DNA from: Pseudosporangium ferrugineum
GTDB taxonomy: Bacteria; Actinomycetota; Actinomycetes; Mycobacteriales; Micromonosporaceae
Reading direction: 5' to 3'
NCBI RefSeq assembly: GCF_003002065.1
Contig: NZ_PVZG01000006.1
Span: 62,001 to 126,000, forward strand
Length of the DNA stretch: 64,000 nucleotides
Positions 13,306-21,906 of this stretch are shown piece by piece. Position numbers and translations under genes: made by a program. Each line of letters opens with the position of its first letter. The first letter of the stretch is position 1. The notes below the pieces were generated by a model that made no database searches, was not told the origin of the DNA, and was given only the letters and a program-made list of their open reading frames with translations.

Positions 13306-14327
13306 TGGCGGAGTTGTCGGATCAGTTGATGGCCGTCACGGTGCTGGCCTACCTCGCCGCGATGGTCTGCTACGCGGCGGAGTACGCGTTCGGCGACCGC
13401 AGCCACATCGGCCGCGCGGCCACCCGCCCGGTCCGTCAGCTGGTCGGCGCCGGCGTCGGCGGCCCGGTCGTCAAGGTGCCGCCCGCGGCCGACGTCGTCA
13501 CCGGTGGACCGGCCGACGAGGTGCCGCCCCCGGACGACGCGGTGGAGCAGCCACCGCGGCGCGACCGGGGCGTCCTGTTCGGACGGATCGCCGTCGGCCT
13601 GACCTGGCTCTCCTTCGCCCTGCACCTGAGCACGGTGGTCACCCGCGGCCTCGCGGCGCATCGCATGCCGTGGGGCAACATGTACGAGTTCATCCTGGCC
13701 GTGACCCTGGTCGGCGCGGCGGTGTGGCTCGGCGTGCTGACCCGCAAGCCGGCCGTCCGGCACCTGGGGCTGTTCGTCGCGCTGGCGCTGGTCGTGCTGC
13801 TGGGCGCGGCGGGGCTGATCGCGTACACGCCGGTGGGTCCGCTGGTCCCGGCGCTCAACTCGGCCTGGTACATCGTCCACGTCTCGACGATCATCGTGTC
13901 CAGCGGCATCTTCCTGGTCGGCGCGGTGCCCGCGGCCATGTTCCTGATCCGCGGCGGGTACGACGCCGGCAAGCGCAGCTTCCCGTACACGCTCGGCGCC
14001 CGGGTTCCGGCCGCGACGGCGCTGGAGCGGCTGACGTTCCGCATGCACGCGTTCGCGTTCCCGCTGTTCACCTTCGGCGCGCTGATCGCCGGCCCGCTGT
14101 GGGCGGAGGCGTCCTGGGGCCGCTACTGGGGCTGGGACCCCAAGGAGGTCTGGGCGTTCATCTCGTGGGTCGTCTACGCCGCCTACCTGCACGCCCGTGC
14201 CACCCCGAGCGTCAAGCGCTCGACGGCGACCTGGATCGCGCTGCTCGGCTTCGCGACCATGCTGATGAACCTGTTCGGCGTGAACCTGTTCTTCGCCGGT
14301 CTGCACTCGTACGCGAACGCCGGCTGA
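13305..14327 (+). CDS. ccsB: Cytochrome c heme lyase CcsA-family protein (CcsB/ResC)
   Basis: A 340-residue polytopic heme-handling protein, partner of ResB. It has the tryptophan-rich heme motif W-G-R-Y-W-G-W-D-P-K-E-V-W-A-F and multiple hydrophobic helices, with a charged proline-rich cytoplasmic insert after the first helix. The ATG at 13305 has GAAGGG eight bases upstream; GTG 13302 would add one residue. It is the last gene of the hemL-to-ccsB run; the carbohydrate locus begins right after it. Naming differs between groups (CcsA, CcsB, ResC). Confidence 0.93.
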   Translation: MAELSDQLMAVTVLAYLAAMVCYAAEYAFGDRSHIGRAATRPVRQLVGAGVGGPVVKVPPAADVVTGGPADEVPPPDDAVEQPPRRDRGVLFGRIAVGLTWLSFALHLSTVVTRGLAAHRMPWGNMYEFILAVTLVGAAVWLGVLTRKPAVRHLGLFVALALVVLLGAAGLIAYTPVGPLVPALNSAWYIVHVSTIIVSSGIFLVGAVPAAMFLIRGGYDAGKRSFPYTLGARVPAATALERLTFRMHAFAFPLFTFGALIAGPLWAEASWGRYWGWDPKEVWAFISWVVYAAYLHARATPSVKRSTATWIALLGFATMLMNLFGVNLFFAGLHSYANAG

Positions 14328-14329
14328 AT

Positions 14330-14345
14330 TTGCACGCTGGTGCAA
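14330..14345. promoter_or_regulatory. LacI operator TTGCAC-N4-GTGCAA upstream of the first lacI
   Basis: Perfect six-base inverted arms separated by GCTG lie just after the ccsB stop and 28 bases before the GTG of the LacI gene. An identical 6-4-6 palindrome lies directly after that gene at 15351. A further half-site, TTTGCATCCC, follows at about 14349. This is probably the binding site of the LacI protein encoded at 14374 and implies autoregulation. Confidence 0.72.
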
Positions 14346-14373
14346 GGATTTGCATCCCGCGTAACCTGAGCCC

Positions 14374-15348
14374 GTGACAAGCAGGCTGCAAGCCGTCGCG
14401 CAGTACGCCGGGGTCTCGGAGGCAACCGTCAGCCGGGTGCTGCACGACCGTCCCGGCGTCGCGCAGGCCACCCGGGACGCCGTGCTCACGGCGCTGGACG
14501 TGTTCGGTTATCCCCGTCCGCGGCCGGTGCGCGCGGAGCGGGCCCGGCTCATCGGCCTCGTGCTCCCGGACCTGGCGAACCCGATCTTCCCCGCGTTCGC
14601 CGACGTCCTGGGGGTGTCGCTGGTCCAGCGCGGGCTGGTGCCGGTGCTCTGCACGCGGACGTCCGACGGCGTGTCCGAGGCGCACTACATCCAGATGCTG
14701 CTGGCGCACCAGGTGGGCGGGATCGTGTTCGTGGGCAGCAGTTTCGCCGACGCGGGCGCCGAGCAGGGGCGTCAGCTCATGGAGCGGCGGCTGCCCATGG
14801 TGCTGATCAACGCGGCGGACGAGAATCTGGGCGTACCGCACGTGAGCATCGACGACGCGGCGGCGGTCCGGCAGGCCACGGCGCATCTGACCGGGCTGGG
14901 GCACGAGCGGATCGGGCTGGTGCTCGGGCCGTACGGGCACGTGCCGTCGATGCGCAAGCTGGCCGGCTTCCCCGGTGATCCGGAGCTCGTCGAGCACACC
15001 GTGTTCTCGCTGGAGGGCGGGCGCGCGGCCGCCGCCCGGCTGCTGGAGCGCGGGGTCACCGGGCTGGTCTGCGCGAGCGACGCGCTGGCGCTCGGCGCGG
15101 TGCGCGGGGTCCGCAAGGCCGGCCTGGACGTGCCCGGCGACGTGTCCGTGGTCGGTTTCGACGATTCGGCGTTCATGGGCGTGACCGATCCGCCGCTGAC
15201 CACCATGCGCCAGCCGGTACGCGAGATGGCCGCGGCGGCGGTGTCCTCGCTCGTGGCCCAGCTCGACGGCCGCCCGGCGGTCGGCGACGAGGTCACCTTC
15301 GACCCGGAGCTCGTGGTCCGGGGCACGAGTGGCCCGCGCAAGTCGTAG
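14374..15348 (+). CDS. LacI-family transcriptional regulator (first copy)
   Basis: A 324-residue repressor. The N-terminal helix-turn-helix and hinge are clear (V-A-Q-Y-A-G-V-S-E-A-T-V-S-R-V-L near residues 7-22), followed by a periplasmic-binding-protein-like sensor with V-P-G-D-V-S-V-V-G-F-D-D and D-P-P-L-T-T. It is a close paralogue of the LacI encoded at 20884. The gene is flanked on both sides by the same palindrome, TTGCAC-N4-GTGCAA, so it probably represses itself and the solute-binding-protein/glucanase operon downstream. The ligand is presumably an alpha-glucan oligosaccharide; that is inferred from context. Confidence 0.93.
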   Translation: MTSRLQAVAQYAGVSEATVSRVLHDRPGVAQATRDAVLTALDVFGYPRPRPVRAERARLIGLVLPDLANPIFPAFADVLGVSLVQRGLVPVLCTRTSDGVSEAHYIQMLLAHQVGGIVFVGSSFADAGAEQGRQLMERRLPMVLINAADENLGVPHVSIDDAAAVRQATAHLTGLGHERIGLVLGPYGHVPSMRKLAGFPGDPELVEHTVFSLEGGRAAAARLLERGVTGLVCASDALALGAVRGVRKAGLDVPGDVSVVGFDDSAFMGVTDPPLTTMRQPVREMAAAAVSSLVAQLDGRPAVGDEVTFDPELVVRGTSGPRKS

Positions 15349-15350
15349 AT

Positions 15351-15366
15351 TTGCACTCCTGTGCAA
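15351..15366. promoter_or_regulatory. LacI operator and probable promoter of the glucan operon
   Basis: The palindrome TTGCAC-TCCT-GTGCAA begins two bases after the first lacI stop and matches the site at 14330. A TAGACT -10-like box lies downstream at about 15384-15391, placing the right operator arm near the -35 position. Further half-sites, TTTGCAC near 15394 and TTTGCATCCC near 15444, lie in the same 160-bp gap before the solute-binding-protein gene. Together they suggest repression of the operon by looping or cooperative binding. Confidence 0.7.
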
Positions 15367-15510
15367 ACAGCCGACGTGAATACCTAGACTTCTTTGCACG
15401 GGCAGTCCTATCCTCGGCCTACGCCGCGCGTCATCGATCGGTTTGCATCCCACCGACAGGCCGATGTTCTCGCTGGTCGCGGCGGCCGCTCCGGAAGGGA
15501 CCTCCCTGCG

Positions 15511-16863
15511 ATGAAAAGACTCCTCGGCACAACTCTCGCTCTTGGCGCGCTCCTCCTCGGCAGCGCCTGCAACGCCGACAACGACGACGCGAACGACACC
15601 GGCGACGGCCCGGTGACCATCACGGTCAACGGCCTGCCCCCGGACACCGACCCGGTCAACCGGGCGAACTTCGAGAAGGACGTCAAGGACTTCACGGCGA
15701 AGTACCCCAACATCAAGATCGACGCCCGCGAGGGCATGATGGACGCCCAGACGTTCTCCGCGAAGCTCGCGGGCGGGCAGCTGGAGGACGTCTTCTACGT
15801 CTACTTCACCGACCCGCAGTCGCTCATCCGCAAGCGCCAGGTCAGCGACATCAGCAAGTACCTCGGCGACTTCCCGGACACCGGGAACATCAAGCCGCAG
15901 CTGTTGAAGGTCTTCTCCGACGAGGGCGGCAAGGTCTACGGCCTGCCCTCGCAGAACTACTCGCTGGGCCTGGTCTACAACCGCGACCTGTTCACCCGCG
16001 CCGGGCTCGACCCCGACTCCCCGCCCCGGACCTGGGCGGACGTCCGGGCGGCGGCCAAGAAGATCAGCGCCCTCGGCGACGGCATCGTCGGCTACGGCGA
16101 CTACAGCAAGAACAACACCGGCGGCTGGCACTTCACCGCGGAGATGTACTCCCGCGGCGGCGACGTGGCGGTCCGCGACGGCGAGACGTGGAAGGCCGGG
16201 TTCCACAACGCCACCGGCCGCGAGGTGCTCCAGCAGCTCAAGGACATGCGCTGGACCGACGACTCGATGGGCCGCCGCCAGCTGCTCGAGTATGCCGACC
16301 TGCTGCAGATGATGGGCAGCAACAAGCTCGGCATGTACCTCGGCACCGGCAGCGACATCGTCAACATCGTCAACCAGTACAAGGGGAAGTTCGCCCCGCT
16401 CGGCCTCGGCCCGATCCCGGACGGCAAGGGCACCCTCGGCGGCGGCGACGGCTACATGTTCAAGGCCGGCCTCAGCCCCGCGAAGATCAAGGCCGGGCTG
16501 ACCTGGCTGAGCTTCACGACCGTGAACTCCGAGCGGGTCGACGCGGACAGCGCCCGGTCGAAGTCCCGCAACCAGCCCGTCGGCCTGCCGCAGCCCAACA
16601 TCTGGGTGGCCGGCTCCGGGAGCGAGAAGCGCCTCCTCGACGCCCGCGCCAAGCACGGCAACGTGCCGAAGGAGAACTTCGCGGCGTTCGCGGCGACGGT
16701 CGACACCATCCCGCTCAAGCTCGAACCGCCGCTCGCCCAGCAGGTGTACGCCGTCCTCGACGTGCCGATGCAGAAGGTGCTGACCGACCGCAACGCCGAC
16801 GTCGACGCGCTGTTGGCGGCGGCCGAGACGCAGGTCAACGGCGTACTGGCCGGTGTGCGATGA
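15511..16863 (+). CDS. Extracellular solute-binding lipoprotein (family 1, sugar type)
   Basis: A 450-residue ABC-type sugar-binding protein. A signal peptide ends in a lipobox with cysteine near residue 20 (L-G-S-A-C-N). The mature part has the usual cluster of features: F-x-x-K-Y-P-N-I-K-I-D, G-K-V-Y-G-L-P, L-V-Y-N-R-D-L-F, and W-A-D-V-R-A-A-A-K-K-I. The ATG at 15511 follows GGAAGGGA. It is the first gene of a four-gene overlapping operon, but no permease or ATPase gene accompanies it, so the transporter must be encoded elsewhere. The alpha-glucan cargo is inferred from the two glycosidases behind it. Confidence 0.92.
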   Translation: MKRLLGTTLALGALLLGSACNADNDDANDTGDGPVTITVNGLPPDTDPVNRANFEKDVKDFTAKYPNIKIDAREGMMDAQTFSAKLAGGQLEDVFYVYFTDPQSLIRKRQVSDISKYLGDFPDTGNIKPQLLKVFSDEGGKVYGLPSQNYSLGLVYNRDLFTRAGLDPDSPPRTWADVRAAAKKISALGDGIVGYGDYSKNNTGGWHFTAEMYSRGGDVAVRDGETWKAGFHNATGREVLQQLKDMRWTDDSMGRRQLLEYADLLQMMGSNKLGMYLGTGSDIVNIVNQYKGKFAPLGLGPIPDGKGTLGGGDGYMFKAGLSPAKIKAGLTWLSFTTVNSERVDADSARSKSRNQPVGLPQPNIWVAGSGSEKRLLDARAKHGNVPKENFAAFAATVDTIPLKLEPPLAQQVYAVLDVPMQKVLTDRNADVDALLAAAETQVNGVLAGVR

Positions 16864-19286
16864 GGGCGCTGCTGATCGCCGCCCTGATCGCCGTCACGCC
16901 CACCGCCTACGCCGCGACCGCCCTGGACGAGGCCGAAGCGGCGCAACTCTCCGGCGGCGCCAGGTGGGAGACCGAGCACCCCGGCTACACCGGGACGGGC
17001 TACGTCGGCGGCTTCACCGACGGCAACCGCGGCACCGCGACCGCGACCTTCGCGATCACGTCACCCTCGGCGGCCGACACGACCGCGACCCTCCGGTACG
17101 CGAACGGCACCGGCTCCACCCGCACGATGTCGCTGATCGTCAACGGCGTGACCCGGCAGTTCAGCCTCCCGCCGGTGGGCGGCTGGGACGCCTGGGGAAC
17201 GGTCACCCAGCCGCTGTCGCTGAACGCCGGGGCCAACACGGTCGCGGTGAAGTACGGCACCGGCGACAACGGCAACATCAACCTGGACAACCTCACCGTG
17301 GCGCAGGCGCCGGCGCCGGGCCCGGCCGGGGGCGAGTTGGAGAGCGCCTTCCTCGCCGGCGGGGCCACCGTGGGCTCGGACGTCGCCGGGTTCACGGGCA
17401 GCGGGTTCGTCACGAATCTGAACGGCGGCGCGCGGGTCGTGCGTACGGTGGCCCGGACCGCGGCCGGGACCGCGACGACCACCCTGCGCTTCCGCAACGC
17501 CACCGGAAGTGCCCGCACCCTGTCGGTCTACGCCAACGGCCTGAAGCAGGGACAGATCTCGCTGCCCGCGGGGGACGGATGGCGCACGGCCCAGCGTGAC
17601 CTGCCGCTGCGGGTGGGGCTCAACCTCCTCGGCTACCAGGTCGACGCCGGCGACTCCGGTGGCGTGCAACTCGACAACGTGGCCGTGGCCGGCAGCACGC
17701 CGCTCGCCGCCCGCGGCGCGACCGTTCCCTACACCACCTTCGAGGCGGAGGCCGGGCAGACCAACGGCAGCGTGCTCGCCGCCGGCCGCACCTACACCAC
17801 CGAGCAGGCGGAGGCGTCCGGGCGGCGGGCCGTCCGGCTCACCGGCACCGGACAGTACGTCCAGGTCACGCTCACGAAACCGGCCAACGCGCTGACCGTA
17901 CGGGCGAGCATCCCCGACGGCAGCACTACCCCGCTGGCCGTCTACGCGAACGGCACCAAGGTCACCGATCTGGCCCTGACCTCCAGGTACAGCTGGATGT
18001 ACGGCGCCTACCCGTTCACCGACGGTCCGGGCGGCGCCAACCCGCACCGGTTCTTCGACGACGCGCGGGTGCTGCTGCCGCGGACGTACCCGGCCGGCAC
18101 GGTGCTCAAGGTGCAGAAGGACAGCACGGCGAGCGCGTACGTGACCGTGGACCTGCTCGAGACCGAGGAGGCGGACGCCGCGTATCCGGCGCCGGGCGGC
18201 TACGTCAGTGTCACCGCGTACGGCGCCACCCCGAACGACAACAGCGACGACACCAACGCGTTCCGTACGGCGGTCTCGCAGGGCCGGGGCGTCTACATCC
18301 CGGCCGGAACGTTCGTGCTCAGCGGCACGGTGAGCGTGGCCGGCATCGACGTCCGCGGGGCCGGCATCTGGCGTACGGTCCTCAGCGGCCTGAACCGGCG
18401 CGGCGGCTTCCTGGTCACCGGCAGCAACACCACACTGGGCGACTTCACCCTCGACGGCGACGTCACCACCCGCGACCCGGACTGCTGCCCCGGCTCCGAC
18501 GCCGCGATCGAGGGCGACTTCGGCACCGGCTCGCTGATTCACCACGTGGCCACCAACCACGCGAAGGTCGGGCTGTGGGTCACCGGCAACACCGACGGCC
18601 TGTACGCGGCCGGCCTGCGCATCCGCAACACGATGGCGGACGGCGTCAACTTCACCGGCAACACCCGCAACAGCCGGCTGGAGCAGACGACCGTACGGAA
18701 CACCGGCGACGACTGCCTCGCGATGTGGTCGTGGAGCGCCACCGGCACGGTCCGCAACACGGTGTTCGCCTTCGTCTCGGCGGCGCTGCCCATTCTCGCC
18801 AACACCGCCGGCATCTACGGCGGCACGGACAACCGGATCGAGGACAGCCTCTTCACCGACGTGGTGTTCCAGGGCTCCGGCGTGACGGTGTCCAGCTGGC
18901 ACAGCGCCAACCCGTTCGGCGGTACGACCGTCGTGCGGCGCAGCACGCTGACCCGTACCGGATCGCACAGCCTCGACTGGGGCAGCGACATCGGGGCGCT
19001 CTGGGTCTACGCCGAGGCGAACGACATCGCCGGCGCGGTGCTGTTCCAGGACCTCGAGGTCACCGACAGCAGCTACCAGGGGCTGCTGCTGAGCTGGCAG
19101 AAGAGGGTGAACAACCTGACCCTCGACCATGTCGCGTTCGCCGGCACCGGCACGCTCGGCATGGAGTTCAACAGTCCGGGCACGGGGTCGTTCAGCTACG
19201 TGACCGTCTCCCGTACGGGCGGCGCGGCGCTGGCGAACAACGCCGGCTTCACGATCAACCGCGGCCCGGGCAACAGCGGCTTCTGA
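16860..19286 (+). CDS. Secreted GH87-type alpha-1,3-glucanase (mycodextranase-like)
   Basis: An 808-residue secreted protein with a short signal peptide (about 1-18). Two carbohydrate-binding beta-sandwich modules resembling CBM35/CBM6 follow (about 22-155 and 160-300), then a beta-domain rich in aromatic residues (Y-S-W-M-Y-G-A-Y) and a C-terminal right-handed beta-helix. Three aspartates match the GH87 catalytic arrangement: D594 (M-A-D-G-V-N-F) and D617-D618 (G-D-D-C-L-A-M-W). GH87 enzymes cleave alpha-1,3-glucan or nigeran of fungal walls. The start ATG overlaps the binding-protein stop and the stop overlaps the next ATG. A different beta-helix family is possible but less likely. Confidence 0.82.
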   Translation: MRALLIAALIAVTPTAYAATALDEAEAAQLSGGARWETEHPGYTGTGYVGGFTDGNRGTATATFAITSPSAADTTATLRYANGTGSTRTMSLIVNGVTRQFSLPPVGGWDAWGTVTQPLSLNAGANTVAVKYGTGDNGNINLDNLTVAQAPAPGPAGGELESAFLAGGATVGSDVAGFTGSGFVTNLNGGARVVRTVARTAAGTATTTLRFRNATGSARTLSVYANGLKQGQISLPAGDGWRTAQRDLPLRVGLNLLGYQVDAGDSGGVQLDNVAVAGSTPLAARGATVPYTTFEAEAGQTNGSVLAAGRTYTTEQAEASGRRAVRLTGTGQYVQVTLTKPANALTVRASIPDGSTTPLAVYANGTKVTDLALTSRYSWMYGAYPFTDGPGGANPHRFFDDARVLLPRTYPAGTVLKVQKDSTASAYVTVDLLETEEADAAYPAPGGYVSVTAYGATPNDNSDDTNAFRTAVSQGRGVYIPAGTFVLSGTVSVAGIDVRGAGIWRTVLSGLNRRGGFLVTGSNTTLGDFTLDGDVTTRDPDCCPGSDAAIEGDFGTGSLIHHVATNHAKVGLWVTGNTDGLYAAGLRIRNTMADGVNFTGNTRNSRLEQTTVRNTGDDCLAMWSWSATGTVRNTVFAFVSAALPILANTAGIYGGTDNRIEDSLFTDVVFQGSGVTVSSWHSANPFGGTTVVRRSTLTRTGSHSLDWGSDIGALWVYAEANDIAGAVLFQDLEVTDSSYQGLLLSWQKRVNNLTLDHVAFAGTGTLGMEFNSPGTGSFSYVTVSRTGGAALANNAGFTINRGPGNSGF

Positions 19287-20887
19287 TGGGGGTGACCGTG
19301 TCTCACGAGTGGTGGCGGACGGCGGCGATCTACCAGGTCTACCCGCGGTCGTTCGCGGACGGCGACGGCGACGGGATCGGTGACCTGGCGGGCGTCCGCG
19401 CCCGCCTGGACCACCTGGTCGACCTCGGCGTGGACGCCGTCTGGTTCGGCCCGTGGTACCCGTCGCCGATGGCCGACGCCGGGTACGACGTGGCCGACTA
19501 CCGCGACGTCGATCCGCTCTTCGGGACGCTCGACGAGGCCCGGTCCCTCATCGCCGACCTGCACGACCGCGGCCTGCGGTCCATCGTGGACATCGTGCCG
19601 AACCACTGCTCCTCGGAGCACGCGTGGTTCCGTGAGGCCCTAGGTGCGCGCCCGGGGAGCCCGGCCCGGGACCGGTTCTGGTTCCGGGCCGGGCGGGGCG
19701 AGCACGGCGAACTCGCCCCGAACGACTGGCAGTCCACATTCGGCGGCCCGGCCTGGACCCGGCTGCCGGACGGCGACTGGTATCTGCACCTCTTCGACCC
19801 CGGACAGCCCGACCTGAACTGGGACAACGCCGAGGTCCGGGCCGAGTTCGAGGACGTGCTCCGGTTCTGGTTCGACCTCGGCGCGGACGGCATCAGGATC
19901 GACTCCGCGGCCATGTGCGTGAAGGATCCGGCCCTGCCGGAGGTCCGGGAGGGTGCCCCGCATCCGTACGTCGACCAGGACGGCACCCACGACATCTACC
20001 GCTCCTGGCGTGCCGTGGCCGACTCGTACGACCCGCCGCGCGCGCTCATCGGCGAGGTGTGGCTGGCGGACAGCGAGCGGTTCGCGGCGTACCTGCGACC
20101 GGACGAGCTGCACACCGCGTTCAACTTCGACTTCCTCGGCTGCCCGTGGGACGCCAAGGAGTTGCGCCGGATCATCGACGACACCTTCGCCGCGCACGCC
20201 CCGGTCGACGCCCCGCCGACCTGGGTGCTCGCCAACCACGACGTGACCCGGCACGTCACCCGGTACGGCCGCGCCGACACCGGCTTCGACTTCGCCCTGC
20301 GCGGTGCCCGCCACCGGCTGCCCACCGATCCGGTGCTCGGGCTGCGCCGGGCCAGGGCGGCCGCGCTGCTCACGATGGCGCTGCCCGGTTCGGTCTACGT
20401 CTACCAGGGTGACGAGCTCGGGTTGCCCGAGGTCGAGGACCTGCCCGACGAGGTTCGGGACGATCCTATGTACCTACGTACCGATGGTGCCGATCCGGGG
20501 CGGGACGGGTGTCGCGTACCGCTGCCGTGGACCCCTGACGAACCGTCGTTCGGCTTCGGCGGCACGCCCTGGCTGCCGCAGCCGCGCGGATGGGCCGGGC
20601 TCGCCGTCTCGGCCCAGCGCGAGGACCCCGCCTCCACCCTGCACCTCTACCGCGCGGCGCTGCGTCTGCGCCGCTCCCTCGCCGGGCCGATGGCCTGGCG
20701 GGACGCGCCCCCGGAGGTGCTGGCCTTCGCCCGCCCCGGCGGCTTCGTGTGCGTGGTCAACCTGTCCGGGGGAGCGGTGCCGCTGCCGCCGTACGAGGAA
20801 CTCCTGCTGGCCAGCGGGGAACTCGACGACGGCCGGCTGCCGAGCGACACGGCGGCCTGGCTGCGCGTCCTAGACTCGGGCGCATGA
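19286..20887 (+). CDS. GH13 alpha-glucosidase
   Basis: A 533-residue intracellular glycoside hydrolase of family 13. The catalytic triad is visible: nucleophile D206 (G-I-R-I-D-S-A-A), acid/base E257 (I-G-E-V-W) and D319 (L-A-N-H-D-V-T-R-H). The last motif is typical of actinobacterial oligo-1,4/1,6-alpha-glucosidases (GH13_30-like). No signal peptide is seen, so it probably hydrolyses oligosaccharides after import. ATG 19286 forms TGATG with the glucanase stop; GTG 19298 is a possible alternative start. The stop overlaps the second lacI start. Confidence 0.93.
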   Translation: MGVTVSHEWWRTAAIYQVYPRSFADGDGDGIGDLAGVRARLDHLVDLGVDAVWFGPWYPSPMADAGYDVADYRDVDPLFGTLDEARSLIADLHDRGLRSIVDIVPNHCSSEHAWFREALGARPGSPARDRFWFRAGRGEHGELAPNDWQSTFGGPAWTRLPDGDWYLHLFDPGQPDLNWDNAEVRAEFEDVLRFWFDLGADGIRIDSAAMCVKDPALPEVREGAPHPYVDQDGTHDIYRSWRAVADSYDPPRALIGEVWLADSERFAAYLRPDELHTAFNFDFLGCPWDAKELRRIIDDTFAAHAPVDAPPTWVLANHDVTRHVTRYGRADTGFDFALRGARHRLPTDPVLGLRRARAAALLTMALPGSVYVYQGDELGLPEVEDLPDEVRDDPMYLRTDGADPGRDGCRVPLPWTPDEPSFGFGGTPWLPQPRGWAGLAVSAQREDPASTLHLYRAALRLRRSLAGPMAWRDAPPEVLAFARPGGFVCVVNLSGGAVPLPPYEELLLASGELDDGRLPSDTAAWLRVLDSGA

Positions 20888-21906
20888 CCCGCAGACTCGC
20901 CGACGTGGCCCGGCACGTGGGGGTCAGCCAGGCGACGGTCTCCCGGGTGCTCAACGACAAGCCGGGCATCTCCCGGGCTACCCGCGACGCCGTGCTGACC
21001 GCCCTGGACGTGCTGGGCTACGAGCGTCCCGCCAAGCTGCGCGGCGAGCGGGCCCGGCTGGTCGGCATCGTGCTACCGGAGATGGCCAACCCCGTCTTCC
21101 CGGCCCTGGCCGAGGCGATGGCGGGTGCGCTGGCGAAGCGCGGCTTCAGCCCGGTGCTGTGCACCCGTACGGTCGACGGCGTCAGCGAGGCCGACTACGT
21201 CTCGATCCTGCTCGAGCAGCAGGTCTCCGGGGTCCTCTTCGGCGGCGGCCACTACCAGGAGGGCGACGCCGACCACGGGCACTACGCGCTGCTGCGGGAG
21301 CGGAGCCTGCCGACGGTGCTGGTCAACGCCGCGGTGGACGGGCTGGGCTTTCCGCAGGTGGGCACCGACGACGCGCACGGCACCGACATGGCGTACGCCC
21401 ACCTCGCCGCCCTCGGCCACGACCGGATCGCGGTGCTGCTCGGGCCGGCCGACCACGTGCCGAGCGCGCGGCGGCTCGCGGCGTACCTGGCGGCCCGCGA
21501 CCGGCACGGCCACGACGGCCCGGTGATCGTCGGCCGGTCCCCGTTCACCATGGCCGAGGCCCAGGTCGCGGCTGCCCGGCTGATCGGCGAGGGGGCCCGG
21601 GCGCTGATCTGCGCCGGCGACGTCATGGCGATCGGGGCGATCCGGGCGGCGCACCGCCTGGGCCTGTCGGTGCCCGGGGACGTGTCGGTGGTCGGCTTCG
21701 ACGACTCCCCGGTGATGGCCTGCACCGACCCGCCGCTGACCACGATCCGGCAGCCGGTCGACGCGATGGGCCGCGCGGCGGTGAGCCTGCTGCTGCACCA
21801 GATCGAGGGGCATCCCGGCCGGCGCGAGGAGCTGCTGTTCGAGCCCGAGCTCGTGGTCCGCGCCAGCACCGGCGCGGCGCCCAGGTCAGCCCCGCGGCTT
21901 GCGTGA
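20884..21906 (+). CDS. LacI-family transcriptional regulator (second copy)
   Basis: A 340-residue LacI repressor closely related to the one at 14374: same helix-turn-helix (V-A-R-H-V-G-V-S-Q-A-T-V-S-R-V-L), same A-V-L-T-A-L-D-V linker and same V-P-G-D-V-S-V-V-G-F-D-D core. It is the last gene of the operon, coupled to the alpha-glucosidase by ATGA. Because its recognition helix is nearly the same, it may read the same TTGCAC-type operators, with a different ligand response. Its 3' end overlaps the convergent secreted-protein gene by 21 bases. Confidence 0.93.
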   Translation: MTRRLADVARHVGVSQATVSRVLNDKPGISRATRDAVLTALDVLGYERPAKLRGERARLVGIVLPEMANPVFPALAEAMAGALAKRGFSPVLCTRTVDGVSEADYVSILLEQQVSGVLFGGGHYQEGDADHGHYALLRERSLPTVLVNAAVDGLGFPQVGTDDAHGTDMAYAHLAALGHDRIAVLLGPADHVPSARRLAAYLAARDRHGHDGPVIVGRSPFTMAEAQVAAARLIGEGARALICAGDVMAIGAIRAAHRLGLSVPGDVSVVGFDDSPVMACTDPPLTTIRQPVDAMGRAAVSLLLHQIEGHPGRREELLFEPELVVRASTGAAPRSAPRLA

